Shown one piece after another: positions 42,798 through 51,623 of a DNA stretch of 64,000 bases. The DNA is from Caldilineaceae bacterium. Lineage in GTDB: Bacteria; Chloroflexota; Anaerolineae; Caldilineales; Caldilineaceae. Within the stretch, counting starts at the first letter, position 1. Every line of letters starts with the position of its first letter. Under the pieces are notes generated by a model that worked only from the letters and a program-made list of their open reading frames with translations, was not told the DNA's origin and did no database searches. Where the stretch lies: NCBI GenBank assembly GCA_020634755.1, contig JACKBC010000002.1, positions 268,291-332,290 of the forward strand, read 5' to 3'. Both the position numbers and the translations under genes were made by a program.

Positions 42798-44111
42798 ATG
42801 AAGCTGCTCTTTATTACGCCCCAACTGCCCTTTCCCCCCCACCAGGGCACCACCATTCGCAACTACAACCTCATTGCCTCGCTTTCCCAAAAGCACACAA
42901 TCGACCTGCTCACATTTACGCCCACCGGAGAGCCCATTCCAGGCGAGCATCCGCTCTATGGCTTCTGCCGGCGCATTGGCGTGGTCGCTGAACCGCACCG
43001 TTCGGCAGCCCTGCGCATCCTCGACACGGTGCGCTCTCCCCTCCCCGATATGGCGCTACGATTGGAAAGCAAGGCGATGCGGGCGCTGGTGCAAGCGTGG
43101 ATCACAGGCGCATCAGCCGCCAATGGACATCCCAATCCCGACCATGACATTCATCCCAGACATGACATTCATCCCGGCTATGATATTGTGCAAGTGGAAG
43201 GGATTGAAGTAGCCCAATACGGACGCCAGGCTGTCGAGCACCCGGCTTGGGGAGTGGACAGACCGGCGCTCATATTCGATGATCACAACTGTGAATATCT
43301 GCTGCAAAAGCGCAACGCCATGACCGATTTGCGCACGCCCGCGCGCTGGCCGGCCGCGCTTTATAGCCTGGTGCAATGGCGCAAGCTGGTGCGCTATGAA
43401 CGCGCCATATGCCAGACGGCTAATGCCGTGGCCGCCGTCAGTGACGCCGACCGGCAAGCGCTGCGGCAACTGGATGGCGCGGCCAACATCCACGTTGTTT
43501 CCAACGGCATTAATATGGATGAATATCCGGTGCATCCGGCAGCACCAGCCAAGGCGGAAGCGCGCCTGCTCTTTACCGGCAAGATGGACTATCGGCCCAA
43601 TATTGACGCGGTGCTCTGGTTCTGCCGCCACGTGCTGCCGCTGATTCAGCGCCAGTTCCCCAGCGCTACATTTCAGATTGTGGGCATGAATCCCCACCCG
43701 CGTCTGGACGAAATTCGCCACATGCCGGGCGTGGAAATCACTGGCGCCGTGGCCTCGATTCAACCCTACATGCAAGCGGCCACTGTTTATGTGATTCCAC
43801 TGCGCGTGGGCGGCGGCACGCGCTTTAAGGCATTGGAGGCCATGGCCAGCGGCAAGGCCATTGTCAGCACGCGGCTGGGCGTGGAAGGCATTCCGGTACA
43901 ACATGAGCAAGAGCTGCTGCTGGCCGACACCCCCACCGAGTTCGCCGCCGCCGTAATGCGCCTTTTACAGGACAACGCAACCAGCACAAGGCTAGCCGCG
44001 CAGTTAGGTCAAAGCGCCCGCGCCTTTGCCGCCGCCCACTATGATTGGCAGCAGATTACGCCGCTGTTTGAAGATATGTACGCGCAGCTCCAGCCCCGGA
44101 CGATGCGTTAG
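42798..44111 (+). CDS. GT4-like glycosyltransferase
   Basis: The 437-residue GT-B protein begins 'MKLLFITPQLPFPPHQGTTI' and resembles exopolysaccharide (PEP-CTERM/XrtA-associated type) sugar transferases. The C-terminal half has 'LLFTGKMDYRPNIDAVLWF' and 'PLRVGGGTRFKALEAMASGK', the donor-binding region. A short in-frame tandem duplication at about 43137-43182 encodes 'DHDIHPRHDIHPGYDI'; such an insert in an enzyme is unusual and may be variable. Likely acts with the upstream GT4 enzyme. Confidence 0.9.
   Translation: MKLLFITPQLPFPPHQGTTIRNYNLIASLSQKHTIDLLTFTPTGEPIPGEHPLYGFCRRIGVVAEPHRSAALRILDTVRSPLPDMALRLESKAMRALVQAWITGASAANGHPNPDHDIHPRHDIHPGYDIVQVEGIEVAQYGRQAVEHPAWGVDRPALIFDDHNCEYLLQKRNAMTDLRTPARWPAALYSLVQWRKLVRYERAICQTANAVAAVSDADRQALRQLDGAANIHVVSNGINMDEYPVHPAAPAKAEARLLFTGKMDYRPNIDAVLWFCRHVLPLIQRQFPSATFQIVGMNPHPRLDEIRHMPGVEITGAVASIQPYMQAATVYVIPLRVGGGTRFKALEAMASGKAIVSTRLGVEGIPVQHEQELLLADTPTEFAAAVMRLLQDNATSTRLAAQLGQSARAFAAAHYDWQQITPLFEDMYAQLQPRTMR
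43137..43182. repeat. in-frame 18-bp tandem repeat in glycosyltransferase gene
   Basis: CATGACATTCATCCC is repeated with a preceding CGAC/AGAC and a third degenerate unit. Each unit encodes about six residues (HDIHPx). Units are in frame, so copy number changes would lengthen the protein without breaking it. Confidence 0.65.
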
Positions 44112-44120
44112 AGGCTGGCC

Positions 44121-45029
44121 CTATTTCACCACATAAACCCACAGCGGCAACGTTGCCATTGCCGCCAGCGTAGAAACAAAAATTGCGCCGCTGACCATCT
44201 GGCGGTCGGCGTCGCTTCTTTGGGCAAAGGGCAAAACGTTTACGCCACAAGGACAAGCCGCCAGCAGCACCAGTACGCCGCGGGTCATGACGTCCAAATG
44301 CAGAACAGCGCCGGCAAAGAAATAAACCCCAGCCGGAATCAACAGCAGCTTGCACAGACAAACCAGCGCCACGTGCAGCTGCTTTTCTCCACCAATACGC
44401 AGAGGGAACCCAGCCAGCGTGGCTCCCAAAATCAGCAGAGAAGAGGGCAACGCCGCGCGTCCCGGCAGCGCCACTGCTTCAATCAGCGGTGCATAGATGG
44501 GCACATGCAGCAGATTGAGCGTAGCGCCAGCCACCAGGCTCAGAATAATCGGGTTGGTGAATGTGTGCCCAATCTCCTGCACAATGCGGCTGCGCTGGTC
44601 GCCGCGCCCCAAGGTCGATGAAAGCAGCGCATAGGTCAAAAAGAGGGTCAGGCTATTGAGCGAAATCACCGCCACTGCAATATTTAGCCCGGCATCGCCC
44701 CAGGTCTGCACCACCAGCGGAATGCCCACCATGACCGTATTGGCATAGACGGTGGCAAGCGCAAAAAGCGGACGATTGAACAGCGATAGCACCACAAAGA
44801 ATACGAGAATGGGGATAAAGTAGCCGCTCCAATATTGGGCCAGCCGCGCCAGCGAAATATCAGCCTGATAGATACTGGCAAAAAGCAGACAAGGAATAAA
44901 AAAGCGAAAGGTCACCCCCGAAAAACGCGCCAAAAAATGGCGGTCCAAAAAGTCGCGGCGGGCCAGCACAAACCCCACCACCACGTTGAGAATAATCGGC
45001 AGAATGGCCGCGGAGACGACGGTAAGCAT
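44121..45029 (-). CDS. AEC family transporter
   Basis: The 302-residue protein has about ten membrane helices and the AEC (auxin efflux carrier) pattern: 'ILPIILNVVVGFVLARR', 'FRFFIPCLLFASI', and a C-terminal half with 'FPLRIGGEKQLHVALVC' and 'VLLAACPCGVNVLPFA'. Family members export or exchange small organic anions such as malate, oxaloacetate or other carboxylates. Its ATG lies 4 bp after the stop of the HxlR-type regulator, so the regulator and transporter form an operon. Substrate unknown. Confidence 0.9.
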   Translation of the reverse strand: MLTVVSAAILPIILNVVVGFVLARRDFLDRHFLARFSGVTFRFFIPCLLFASIYQADISLARLAQYWSGYFIPILVFFVVLSLFNRPLFALATVYANTVMVGIPLVVQTWGDAGLNIAVAVISLNSLTLFLTYALLSSTLGRGDQRSRIVQEIGHTFTNPIILSLVAGATLNLLHVPIYAPLIEAVALPGRAALPSSLLILGATLAGFPLRIGGEKQLHVALVCLCKLLLIPAGVYFFAGAVLHLDVMTRGVLVLLAACPCGVNVLPFAQRSDADRQMVSGAIFVSTLAAMATLPLWVYVVK

Positions 45030-45033
45030 GGGC

Positions 45034-45747
45034 TCAGGAATTTGTGGATGGGATGATGGTGCGCTCGTTTAATTGCACCATTGGATGATGGGGCGATCTA
45101 AAAAGAGCAAAAAATGCTTCAGCAGTTGCAGCATCACCATGTGTTATGTTCAATTGGCCATTCGCCATTGCTGCCGCCACGCTTTCATAACCCACAACGA
45201 GCCCCATGAAAATATCGGTGCTGCCTTCCAGCACCAGATCCGGTTGCGCCAGCGACCCGAACCCCAATTCGGTCATGACGCCATTTGCAATAACACACTG
45301 AAACACATCGCTGTCGGTGTGGAATTCAACGCGGCAGAAAAAACCGGCCGCTTGCTCACGCTGAAAGAACTTGGAAAGCGCACCCATGGTTGAAGAAACA
45401 GGGACAAAGTGGCCTGACGGCGGCGGATATTGGAGATATGTCACCCCCAAATCGGTCATGGCGCGGATAATGGGCAGCAGACTCTCCCGGCCTTTAGCGC
45501 TCAACTCATAAACCGCAGAAGCTGCTGGCGGCGGCAGGCGGCGCTGCGCAATCAGCTCAGCCTGCTCTAGATCCTTTAAGCGTTGGGCCAACAAATTTGT
45601 CCCCAGCCCCGGCAGCTGGCGCAGCAGGTCAGAATAGCGGCGCGGGCCAAAAATTAGCTCGCGCGCAATCATCAGCGTCCAGCGCTCACCCACCACATCC
45701 AATGCGCAGGCCAAGGCGCACACCTGTTCATAGTTTCGTCGACTCAT
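45034..45747 (-). CDS. HxlR family transcriptional regulator with C-terminal SCP2-like domain
   Basis: The 237-residue protein starts with an HxlR winged helix: 'CALACALDVVGERWTLMIAR' and 'ELIFGPRRYSDL', then 'LGTNLLAQRLKDLEQAELI'. Residues ~130-225 resemble an SCP2 sterol-transfer-like ligand-binding domain, a fusion seen in Actinobacteria and Chloroflexota. It may sense a hydrophobic ligand. A 20-bp tandem repeat 10 bp upstream of its start may be its own binding site. The AEC transporter gene is 4 bp downstream and is the likely target. Confidence 0.9.
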   Translation of the reverse strand: MSRRNYEQVCALACALDVVGERWTLMIARELIFGPRRYSDLLRQLPGLGTNLLAQRLKDLEQAELIAQRRLPPPAASAVYELSAKGRESLLPIIRAMTDLGVTYLQYPPPSGHFVPVSSTMGALSKFFQREQAAGFFCRVEFHTDSDVFQCVIANGVMTELGFGSLAQPDLVLEGSTDIFMGLVVGYESVAAAMANGQLNITHGDAATAEAFFALFRSPHHPMVQLNERTIIPSTNS

Positions 45748-45756
45748 ACCATCACC

Positions 45757-45796
45757 TTAAATCTGTACAACAGGCTTTAAATCTGTACAACAGGCT
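45757..45796. promoter_or_regulatory. 20-bp tandem direct repeat upstream of the hxlR-type gene
   Basis: Two adjacent exact copies of TTAAATCTGTACAACAGGCT at 45757-45776 and 45777-45796, each with an internal TGTACA palindrome, start 10 bp before the regulator ATG. Position and pattern suggest an autoregulatory operator. Confidence 0.6.
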
Positions 45797-45810
45797 TTGT
45801 AATTTCAGCA

Positions 45811-45890
45811 TCAGTATACCGCAACGGTGTGGCGATTCATATATCGGTTTTGATTGGTAAATCCAGTTCGATCTCTTGTCATTGCAACCT
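45811..45890 (+). repeat. ~80-bp repeat, copy 2 of 3
   Basis: Begins TATACCGCAACGGTGTGGCG and ends CTCTTGTCATTGCAACC; more diverged in the middle than copies 1 and 3. It lies between the divergent HxlR and lipoprotein hydrolase genes. The remaining DNA to 46040 is very AT-rich with no gene. Confidence 0.7.
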
Positions 45891-46040
45891 AATGAGTATA
45901 TCTAATACAAAGCCGCAAGCCAAGCCGAACAAAAGATGAATTTAGAACATTTTTAATTTGCTTTAATTTTATATAGTAATTAAAATAAAAACAAGTAGCA
46001 AAATAGTTATTGAGATCCATTTCGTTTAAAAGGAGCAACC

Positions 46041-47012
46041 ATGAACGTACACAAAAATCCTATCTGGCTGTTGAGTACGCTGTTGGCCACGCTATTGGCC
46101 GCCTGTGTTGCCGTACAGGCCGCGCCTTTGGCACAGGATGCAGATCAACAGCCTGACTCAGAAGAAGGGACAGTTATGTGGTATGAACTGGACGATTTGA
46201 AAATGTATTATGAGGTGCATGGGGAAGGACAACCGGTACTGCTGTTACATGGCTCACCGGCCGACCATCGCATGATGGTGAGTGCGCAGGAGCCAATTTT
46301 TCAGGAACGTGAAGGCTGGCAACGCATCTATGTCGATCTACCCGGCATGGGGCAAACAACAGGGGGTTCGTGGCTACAAAGTAACGATGACGTACTGGCG
46401 GTGTTGGTTCAGTTTATGGACGATGTGTATCCAGACCAACGCTTTTTAGTCATCGGAGAGTCCTACGGCGCCTATCTGGCCCGTGGACTTCTACACGAGA
46501 AACATGCGCAGATCGACGGTCTGTTTTTGCTGGCGCCTTCGGTGGCGGACCACCCCGAGGCGCGCATATTGGCTCCGCATATGACCATTGTGAGCAATCC
46601 AGAAGGATTGGCCCAGTTCCCGTCTCCCTTTGATCAGTTTTTCGCCTCAACGCTGGTGGTGCAGGATGATGCCGTGCTGGCACAGATGCAAGACATCGTT
46701 GACGGCATCCTGAGTTCGGACGAGGAAACGCTGAGCCGCATCCGTCAACGCCACGGCTTTTCGTTTGCCGCCGATGTATTATCCGAACCATTTGCCAAAC
46801 CAGTGCTCATCCTCACCGGCAAACAGGATTCAATCGTGGGCTATGAGCAGGCGGGCGATCTGCTCCAATATTACCCGCGGGCCACATATGCCGTGCTGGA
46901 TCGCGCGGGACATGGAGTCAACATGGAGCAACCTGTCATTTATACATTGTTGGTGAATGAATGGCTGGATCGCGTCGCAGAAGAGCAGGCATCGGCCGGA
47001 CAGCCCGACTAA
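46041..47012 (+). CDS. alpha/beta hydrolase, predicted lipoprotein
   Basis: AAAAGGAG lies 7 nt before the ATG. The 323-residue protein has a lipoprotein signal peptide with lipobox 'LLAAC', so it is probably anchored to the outer face of the membrane. The alpha/beta hydrolase fold is marked by 'PVLLLHGSPADH' (oxyanion region), nucleophile 'VIGESYGAY' and the late His in 'VLDRAGHGVNME'; the acidic partner is probably in 'ILTGKQDSI'. Related to proline iminopeptidase- and lactonase-like hydrolases, but the substrate is unknown. Confidence 0.88.
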   Translation: MNVHKNPIWLLSTLLATLLAACVAVQAAPLAQDADQQPDSEEGTVMWYELDDLKMYYEVHGEGQPVLLLHGSPADHRMMVSAQEPIFQEREGWQRIYVDLPGMGQTTGGSWLQSNDDVLAVLVQFMDDVYPDQRFLVIGESYGAYLARGLLHEKHAQIDGLFLLAPSVADHPEARILAPHMTIVSNPEGLAQFPSPFDQFFASTLVVQDDAVLAQMQDIVDGILSSDEETLSRIRQRHGFSFAADVLSEPFAKPVLILTGKQDSIVGYEQAGDLLQYYPRATYAVLDRAGHGVNMEQPVIYTLLVNEWLDRVAEEQASAGQPD

Positions 47013-47038
47013 ACGTCCGTTTGTATAATCTGAAAATT

Positions 47039-49090
47039 CTACACCCGCCCAAAAGCCTTTTCCAGCTCGTTGGCCGAAAGCTGGATCATGGTGGGGCGAC
47101 CGTGGGGGCAGGTGCGCGGTGAATGGCACTCTTCGAGCTGGCGCACCAGCTCCTGCATTTCAATATCGCTGAGCAACTGACCGGCCTTGATGGCGGCGCG
47201 CTTGCAGACCATTTTGACCAGCCGCGCCTCTAGCGTTTCCCCCACCAGATTGCGCCGCTGCCCCAGCGCGGTGACAATATCCTGGAGCGCCTGTTGCGGA
47301 TCCTGGCCACTCAGCACGGCGGGAATAGCGCGCACCAAAAACGTATCGCCGCCAAAGGGCTCAATCTCAAAGCCCACCTGGTTTAATTCACCCAAATGTT
47401 GGGCCACCATGCCGGCTATTTCGCTGCCCGTGTGCAGCGTCAGCGGCTCCAATAGATGCTGTCGCCCAATCTGGCTGGCAGATGAATCGGCAGCGCGGCG
47501 GGCCATAAACTGCTCGTACAATATACGTTCGTGGGCTGCATGCTGGTCAATGAGAAAGAGACCTTCTGGCCCCTCGGTAATAATATACATGGCGCCCACC
47601 TGGCCCACGACGCGCAACGGCGGCAGCTTGGATGGTTTTTCTTCCACCACTTGGCGCGTGCTTTCTTCAGCCGTGGTTGACGCTGTTTCTGAATACGTTT
47701 CCGCTTCTGCGGCCGCAGGGGCAATTGCCTGTTGCTCACGGGGCGGCATCTCTGGGACATATTCCGGCGCATATTCCGTTGGTGGGACAGCGGCAGGCGG
47801 CGATCGAAAGTCAAATGCCCGCTGCTGCCCGGCGTTCAAAATCGCATCGCGGCGGGCCGACCAGCCACCCAGCGCCCAGTTCCCCGGTCGCTCGCCGGCA
47901 TGGCTTTCAGTCGGCGCACTGGGCGGCAGCGCCATATCGGGAATGGGGGCGCTGCTGATAATGACCCGGCGCACCTCTTTTTGCACGGCGCTAAAAATAC
48001 GCCGCTCTTCGTGAAAGCGCACCTGCGTCTTTTGCGGATGCACATTGACATCCACCAATTCCGGATCCATCTCCACAAAGATGGCCGCCAGCGGAAAGCG
48101 CCCCACGGGCAGCAGCGTGTGGTAGGCTTGAATCACGGCATAGGTCAGGCTGCGGTCCTCCACATAGCGCCGGTTGACAAAGAGATCGATGTTGCTGCGA
48201 TTGGCGCGGGTCAAGCTGGGCAGGCTGGCAAAGCCGGAAACCAGAACGGGCGACGCCGCAATGCTTTCTGAAAAATGGTCGGAGTCCCGCGCCACTAGGC
48301 GCGTAGGCGCCAATGCATCGGGCGACATAAAGTCCACCTCATCATCCAGTTCCGCTTCGCCCACAACGGCGGCGCCGGCGGCCTGCGCCACGGCCAGCCG
48401 TCCCACCGGCGCCATCTGCTTGGCATTTTCCAGCCCATAGAGTTTGACCAGCACGTCAAAGAGATCACCGCTGCCGTTGGACTGGAACACCAGCCGCCCA
48501 TCATTGACAAAGCTAAAACGGCGCTCTGGATAGGCCAGGGCGTAGCGCTGGATGACAGCGGCAATGCGCCCCGACTCGGTGGCGGGCGTGCGCAGAAACT
48601 TTTTGCGCGCCGGCATGTTGTAAAACAGGTTCTCCACGTTGATCACGGTGCCCACCGGCGCCCCGGCCTTGCCCTGATGCACCAGGTGACCACCCTCCAG
48701 CCGAGCCTGCGCGCCAAAGGGTTCGGCATTGGCCTGCGCCGATGAGCGGGCGCGTGTGGTAATGGTCAGGTGGCTGACGGCGGCAATGCTGTAAAGCGCT
48801 TCGCCGCGAAAGCCAAAAGTGGCAATGTGATTCAGGTCATCGGCGCGGCGCAGCTTGCTGGTGGCGTGGCGCTCAAAGGCCAGCGCCAGCTCTGGGCTGG
48901 CAATACCATCACCATTGTCGATGACGCGTAGCAAGCGCTGCCCCCCCTCGCGAATCTCCACGCGGATCTCGGTAGCATTGGCATCCAGGCTATTTTCCAC
49001 CAGCTCTTTGGCCACATTGGCCGGACGCTCAACTACTTCACCAGCGGCAATTTTGGCGGCCACATCATCGGCCAGAATTTGGATCGTCAT
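47039..49090 (-). CDS. mutL: DNA mismatch repair protein MutL
   Basis: The 683-residue protein is a complete MutL. The N-terminal GHKL ATPase has 'IAAGEVVERPANVAKELVEN', 'DNGDGI' and 'TFGFRGEAL'. After a ~130-residue Pro/Glu-rich linker, the C-terminal dimerisation domain carries the endonuclease motif DQHAx2Ex4E as 'DQHAAHERILYE' at about 510-521, together with 'ACKRAAIKAGQ' and 'CPHGRP'. MutL proteins with this motif nick the new strand during mismatch repair in bacteria without MutH. mutS is not in the window. Confidence 0.96.
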   Translation of the reverse strand: MTIQILADDVAAKIAAGEVVERPANVAKELVENSLDANATEIRVEIREGGQRLLRVIDNGDGIASPELALAFERHATSKLRRADDLNHIATFGFRGEALYSIAAVSHLTITTRARSSAQANAEPFGAQARLEGGHLVHQGKAGAPVGTVINVENLFYNMPARKKFLRTPATESGRIAAVIQRYALAYPERRFSFVNDGRLVFQSNGSGDLFDVLVKLYGLENAKQMAPVGRLAVAQAAGAAVVGEAELDDEVDFMSPDALAPTRLVARDSDHFSESIAASPVLVSGFASLPSLTRANRSNIDLFVNRRYVEDRSLTYAVIQAYHTLLPVGRFPLAAIFVEMDPELVDVNVHPQKTQVRFHEERRIFSAVQKEVRRVIISSAPIPDMALPPSAPTESHAGERPGNWALGGWSARRDAILNAGQQRAFDFRSPPAAVPPTEYAPEYVPEMPPREQQAIAPAAAEAETYSETASTTAEESTRQVVEEKPSKLPPLRVVGQVGAMYIITEGPEGLFLIDQHAAHERILYEQFMARRAADSSASQIGRQHLLEPLTLHTGSEIAGMVAQHLGELNQVGFEIEPFGGDTFLVRAIPAVLSGQDPQQALQDIVTALGQRRNLVGETLEARLVKMVCKRAAIKAGQLLSDIEMQELVRQLEECHSPRTCPHGRPTMIQLSANELEKAFGRV

Positions 49091-49156
49091 GCGTCAATTA
49101 TATCACACATCCGCCCAATGAATGATGCTTTCCCTAGCGCATGGCTTTATCTATGC

Positions 49157-49162
49157 TATAAT
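49157..49162 (+). promoter_or_regulatory. -10 box (TATAAT) upstream of the alcohol dehydrogenase gene
   Basis: A consensus TATAAT within ATGCTATAATCAAC; the -35 region is poor. Transcription from about 49169 would give a ~195-nt leader before ATG 49365. Confidence 0.5.
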
Positions 49163-49364
49163 CAACAGAGCGCGCCGGCCAGGGGTGGCGCCCTGCTCAT
49201 ATTTGCCGCTTCGCTGGATAAATGGCGCTTGGGGAGTTCACATAAGCGGCGGTTGTGCTTGGCGAAGCCAAAGCGGGTTGCCCGCTGAGAACCGGTTGAA
49301 TCAGATAAATTTTGTTCCACAGATAGAGGCGTTCTCACCCTCCATCTTTCGCGTACATAGGACT

Positions 49365-50441
49365 ATGGACACGCCCACTTTCGCTTTCACGCAGGTTTTC
49401 GACGGCGCAGGCAAGCCGCTGCGCGCCGCCCCAGTCGCGCTGCCCGCGGCTCTCCAGCCAGGCCAAGTGCTGGCGCGCATTCGGCTGGCCACCATCTGCG
49501 GGTCGGACCTACACACGATTTCAGGCCAGCGTCAAGAAGCAACGCCGGCCATTCTGGGGCACGAAGCCATTGGCGAAGTGGTGGCCGTGGGCACAGGACG
49601 CCCCACGCTCGAGCCGAGCGCTCGCATTAGCTGGACCATTGCCGATAGCTGTGGCCTCTGTTTGCCCTGCACAACGTATGGATTACCCCAAAAGTGCGAT
49701 CAGCTCTTTAAATATGGTCATGCTGCTTTGGAGGATGGCAGCGGGCTCAACGGCTGCTACGCCTCTCACATTGTGCTGCGCGCCGGCACCCACATTGTAC
49801 GCGTGCCGGATGCACTGCCGGATGCGGTGGTTGCTCCGGCTAACTGTGCTCTGGCAACGGTGGTCAACGCCGTGTCCCATTTGCCGCACCAGTGCCAAAG
49901 CGTGGTGATTCAGGGCGCGGGACTGCTGGGAGTCTATGCCTGTGCGCTGCTGCACCAAGCCGGTGTGCCACACGTCTTCTGCGTGGATGTGCAACCGGCG
50001 CGCCTGGCGCAAATCGCCCGCTTTGGCGGCATCCCCATTGACGGACGGCCCGCAGAGTATCTCACGGCGCGCAAAGCCATTTTGACTGCCGCCCCCCACG
50101 GCGTGGATGCCGTGCTGGAAGTGGCCGGCGTCAGCGCGCTGGTCCCCGAAGGCATCCGCCTTTTGCGCGTGGGCGGCCATTACGGCTTTGTGGGCATGGT
50201 GCATCCACACAGCCAGCTGGATCTAACCGGTGAACAGATCATCCGCAAGCATTTGACGATCTTTGGCATTCACAATTACGCACCGCCCCATCTGGATGCA
50301 GCCATTGCGTTTTTGGCCCGCACCCAGCACAGCTATCCATATGCCGAATTGGTCAGCCCGCCGCGGCCTTTGGCCGAACTGGACCAGGCGATTAGCGCGG
50401 CCCAAAGCGGAAAATGGCATCGCGTCTCTGTACAACCGTAA
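49365..50441 (+). CDS. zinc-dependent alcohol dehydrogenase family protein
   Basis: ATG 49365 is preferred over the 81-residue upstream extension of the frame, which looks non-coding. The 358-residue MDR-family protein has 'TICGSDLHTISGQ', 'AILGHEAIGEVV' (catalytic zinc ligands), a structural-zinc-like 'CGLCLPCTTYGLPQKC' and NAD-binding 'IQGAGLLGVYACAL'. The pattern 'GLPQKCDQLFKYGH' and 'VAPANCALATVVNAV' resembles alcohol dehydrogenases described as phosphonate-catabolism associated (TIGR03366-like), but no phosphonate genes are nearby. Followed by an aldolase gene on the same strand. Confidence 0.88.
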   Translation: MDTPTFAFTQVFDGAGKPLRAAPVALPAALQPGQVLARIRLATICGSDLHTISGQRQEATPAILGHEAIGEVVAVGTGRPTLEPSARISWTIADSCGLCLPCTTYGLPQKCDQLFKYGHAALEDGSGLNGCYASHIVLRAGTHIVRVPDALPDAVVAPANCALATVVNAVSHLPHQCQSVVIQGAGLLGVYACALLHQAGVPHVFCVDVQPARLAQIARFGGIPIDGRPAEYLTARKAILTAAPHGVDAVLEVAGVSALVPEGIRLLRVGGHYGFVGMVHPHSQLDLTGEQIIRKHLTIFGIHNYAPPHLDAAIAFLARTQHSYPYAELVSPPRPLAELDQAISAAQSGKWHRVSVQP

Positions 50442-50545
50442 CGAGTCAATGTACAAGCCTCTGCCTGACCGCGCGATTCGCTCGGCAATATGGTACACTT
50501 CATACTTTACGCTCATAGATTGACTTCAACCATAAGGAGAGAACC

Positions 50546-51283
50546 ATGTCTCAATCAAAAACCCTTCGCCAGCGCATTGAGGCCGGCGAAGAGCTGGTGG
50601 CCCTGCGCGGCTCGCTCCACACCAGCAAAAGTGAACTGGCCGATATTTGGGCCACCGGACGCTATGACTACATTTGGATCGACGGGCAGCACACCCCGTT
50701 TAGCGAAGAGCAATTGGCCGCGTACTGTCTAGCCGCCGAAGAGCTGGGCATCGACGTGCAGTTGCGCATTCCGCACACGCGCGATGCGCACAAGGTGGGG
50801 CGCTATTTGGACTTTGGTCCCAGCGCGGTGCTGGTGCCCGAAGTGATGACCGAGGCCGAAGTGGATGATGCCATTGCCTATGCCTATTATGGGCCCATTG
50901 GCCGGCGCAGCTGGGGTGGCGGCGCCCGCCGCGGTCTGCGCAGTGCGGCCAAAGGCATGGACCGCCTGAGCTATGCAGCCTGGTGGAATTCGTACGTTAT
51001 CTTGGGCATTCAGGTCGAATCGGTAGAGGCCGTGACCAATATTCGCACACTGGCCAAACCGGGCGTTACGGTGGTCACCTTTGGCCCCAACGATCTCTCG
51101 TTCAGCCTGGAAGCCCACCCCAATTATCCGCTGCAAACCGTGGACGATTGCATGCGCAACGTGGCCGCTCAGCTTGAGGGAACCAACATTCGCATTGCCA
51201 TGGGTACGGGCACCAAACCCGCAGAGCGAGAAAAGTTTCGCCAAATGGGCGTGACGCTCTTCCAAGAAGACGCGCCGGCCTAG
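50546..51283 (+). CDS. HpcH/HpaI aldolase family protein
   Basis: AAGGAGAG precedes the ATG. The 245-residue protein matches HpcH/HpaI class II aldolases: 'RYDYIWIDGQHTPFSEEQL', 'QLRIPHTRDAHKVGRYLDFG', 'VLVPEVMTEAEVDDAI' (metal-binding Glu in the 'VPEV' segment) and 'GPNDLSFSLE'. These cleave or form 2-keto-3-deoxy acids, releasing pyruvate. With the neighbouring dehydrogenase, sulfatase and SDR it may take part in breakdown of a sulfated sugar or related acid. Its stop codon lies inside a likely target-site duplication of the adjacent MITE. Confidence 0.9.
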   Translation: MSQSKTLRQRIEAGEELVALRGSLHTSKSELADIWATGRYDYIWIDGQHTPFSEEQLAAYCLAAEELGIDVQLRIPHTRDAHKVGRYLDFGPSAVLVPEVMTEAEVDDAIAYAYYGPIGRRSWGGGARRGLRSAAKGMDRLSYAAWWNSYVILGIQVESVEAVTNIRTLAKPGVTVVTFGPNDLSFSLEAHPNYPLQTVDDCMRNVAAQLEGTNIRIAMGTGTKPAEREKFRQMGVTLFQEDAPA

Positions 51284-51288
51284 CGCAA

Positions 51289-51447
51289 TGAGGAGTGTGC
51301 ATACTTCGCTGCTCGAGAGCGCCTTTGTTCATAGACTCCCGTGCGACGCACTACCCATGACGGTGACCGTTATATGGCTGGTGTATTGGGCAGTGCGACG
51401 CACGCTATGCGCCTCTCCCCAACTATTATGCTTATGCACACCCCTCA
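51289..51447 (-). repeat. 159-bp MITE-like element, copy 2
   Basis: Ends TGAGGAGTGTGCATA and, on the other strand, TGAGGGGTGTGCATAAG. The interior carries GTGCGACGCAC and GTGCGTCGCAC words shared with copy 1 and with 27678-27749. TAGCGCAA occurs at 51281-51288 and 51454-51461 and may be a target duplication if the right end extends 6 bp further. The element begins 5 bp after the aldolase stop. Confidence 0.85.
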
Positions 51448-51623
51448 GCTAAATAGCGCAAAGAAGCGGGCATCACATTCGCTTCTTGTGCCGAGCATAT
51501 CCTGCACTCCCCTTTGCCGCAGCAGGACTTTCCGAACCGCCCCGTGATGCACGCACATCAGCGCATATAGCGTATAGATTGTGTTGTGCATCAGGGGGTA
51601 CAGAATCCACAGAGGAACCACAC

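Noticed and set aside
49122..49364. 81-residue N-terminal extension of the alcohol dehydrogenase
   Set aside because: It spans a TATAAT promoter word and does not resemble dehydrogenase N-termini.
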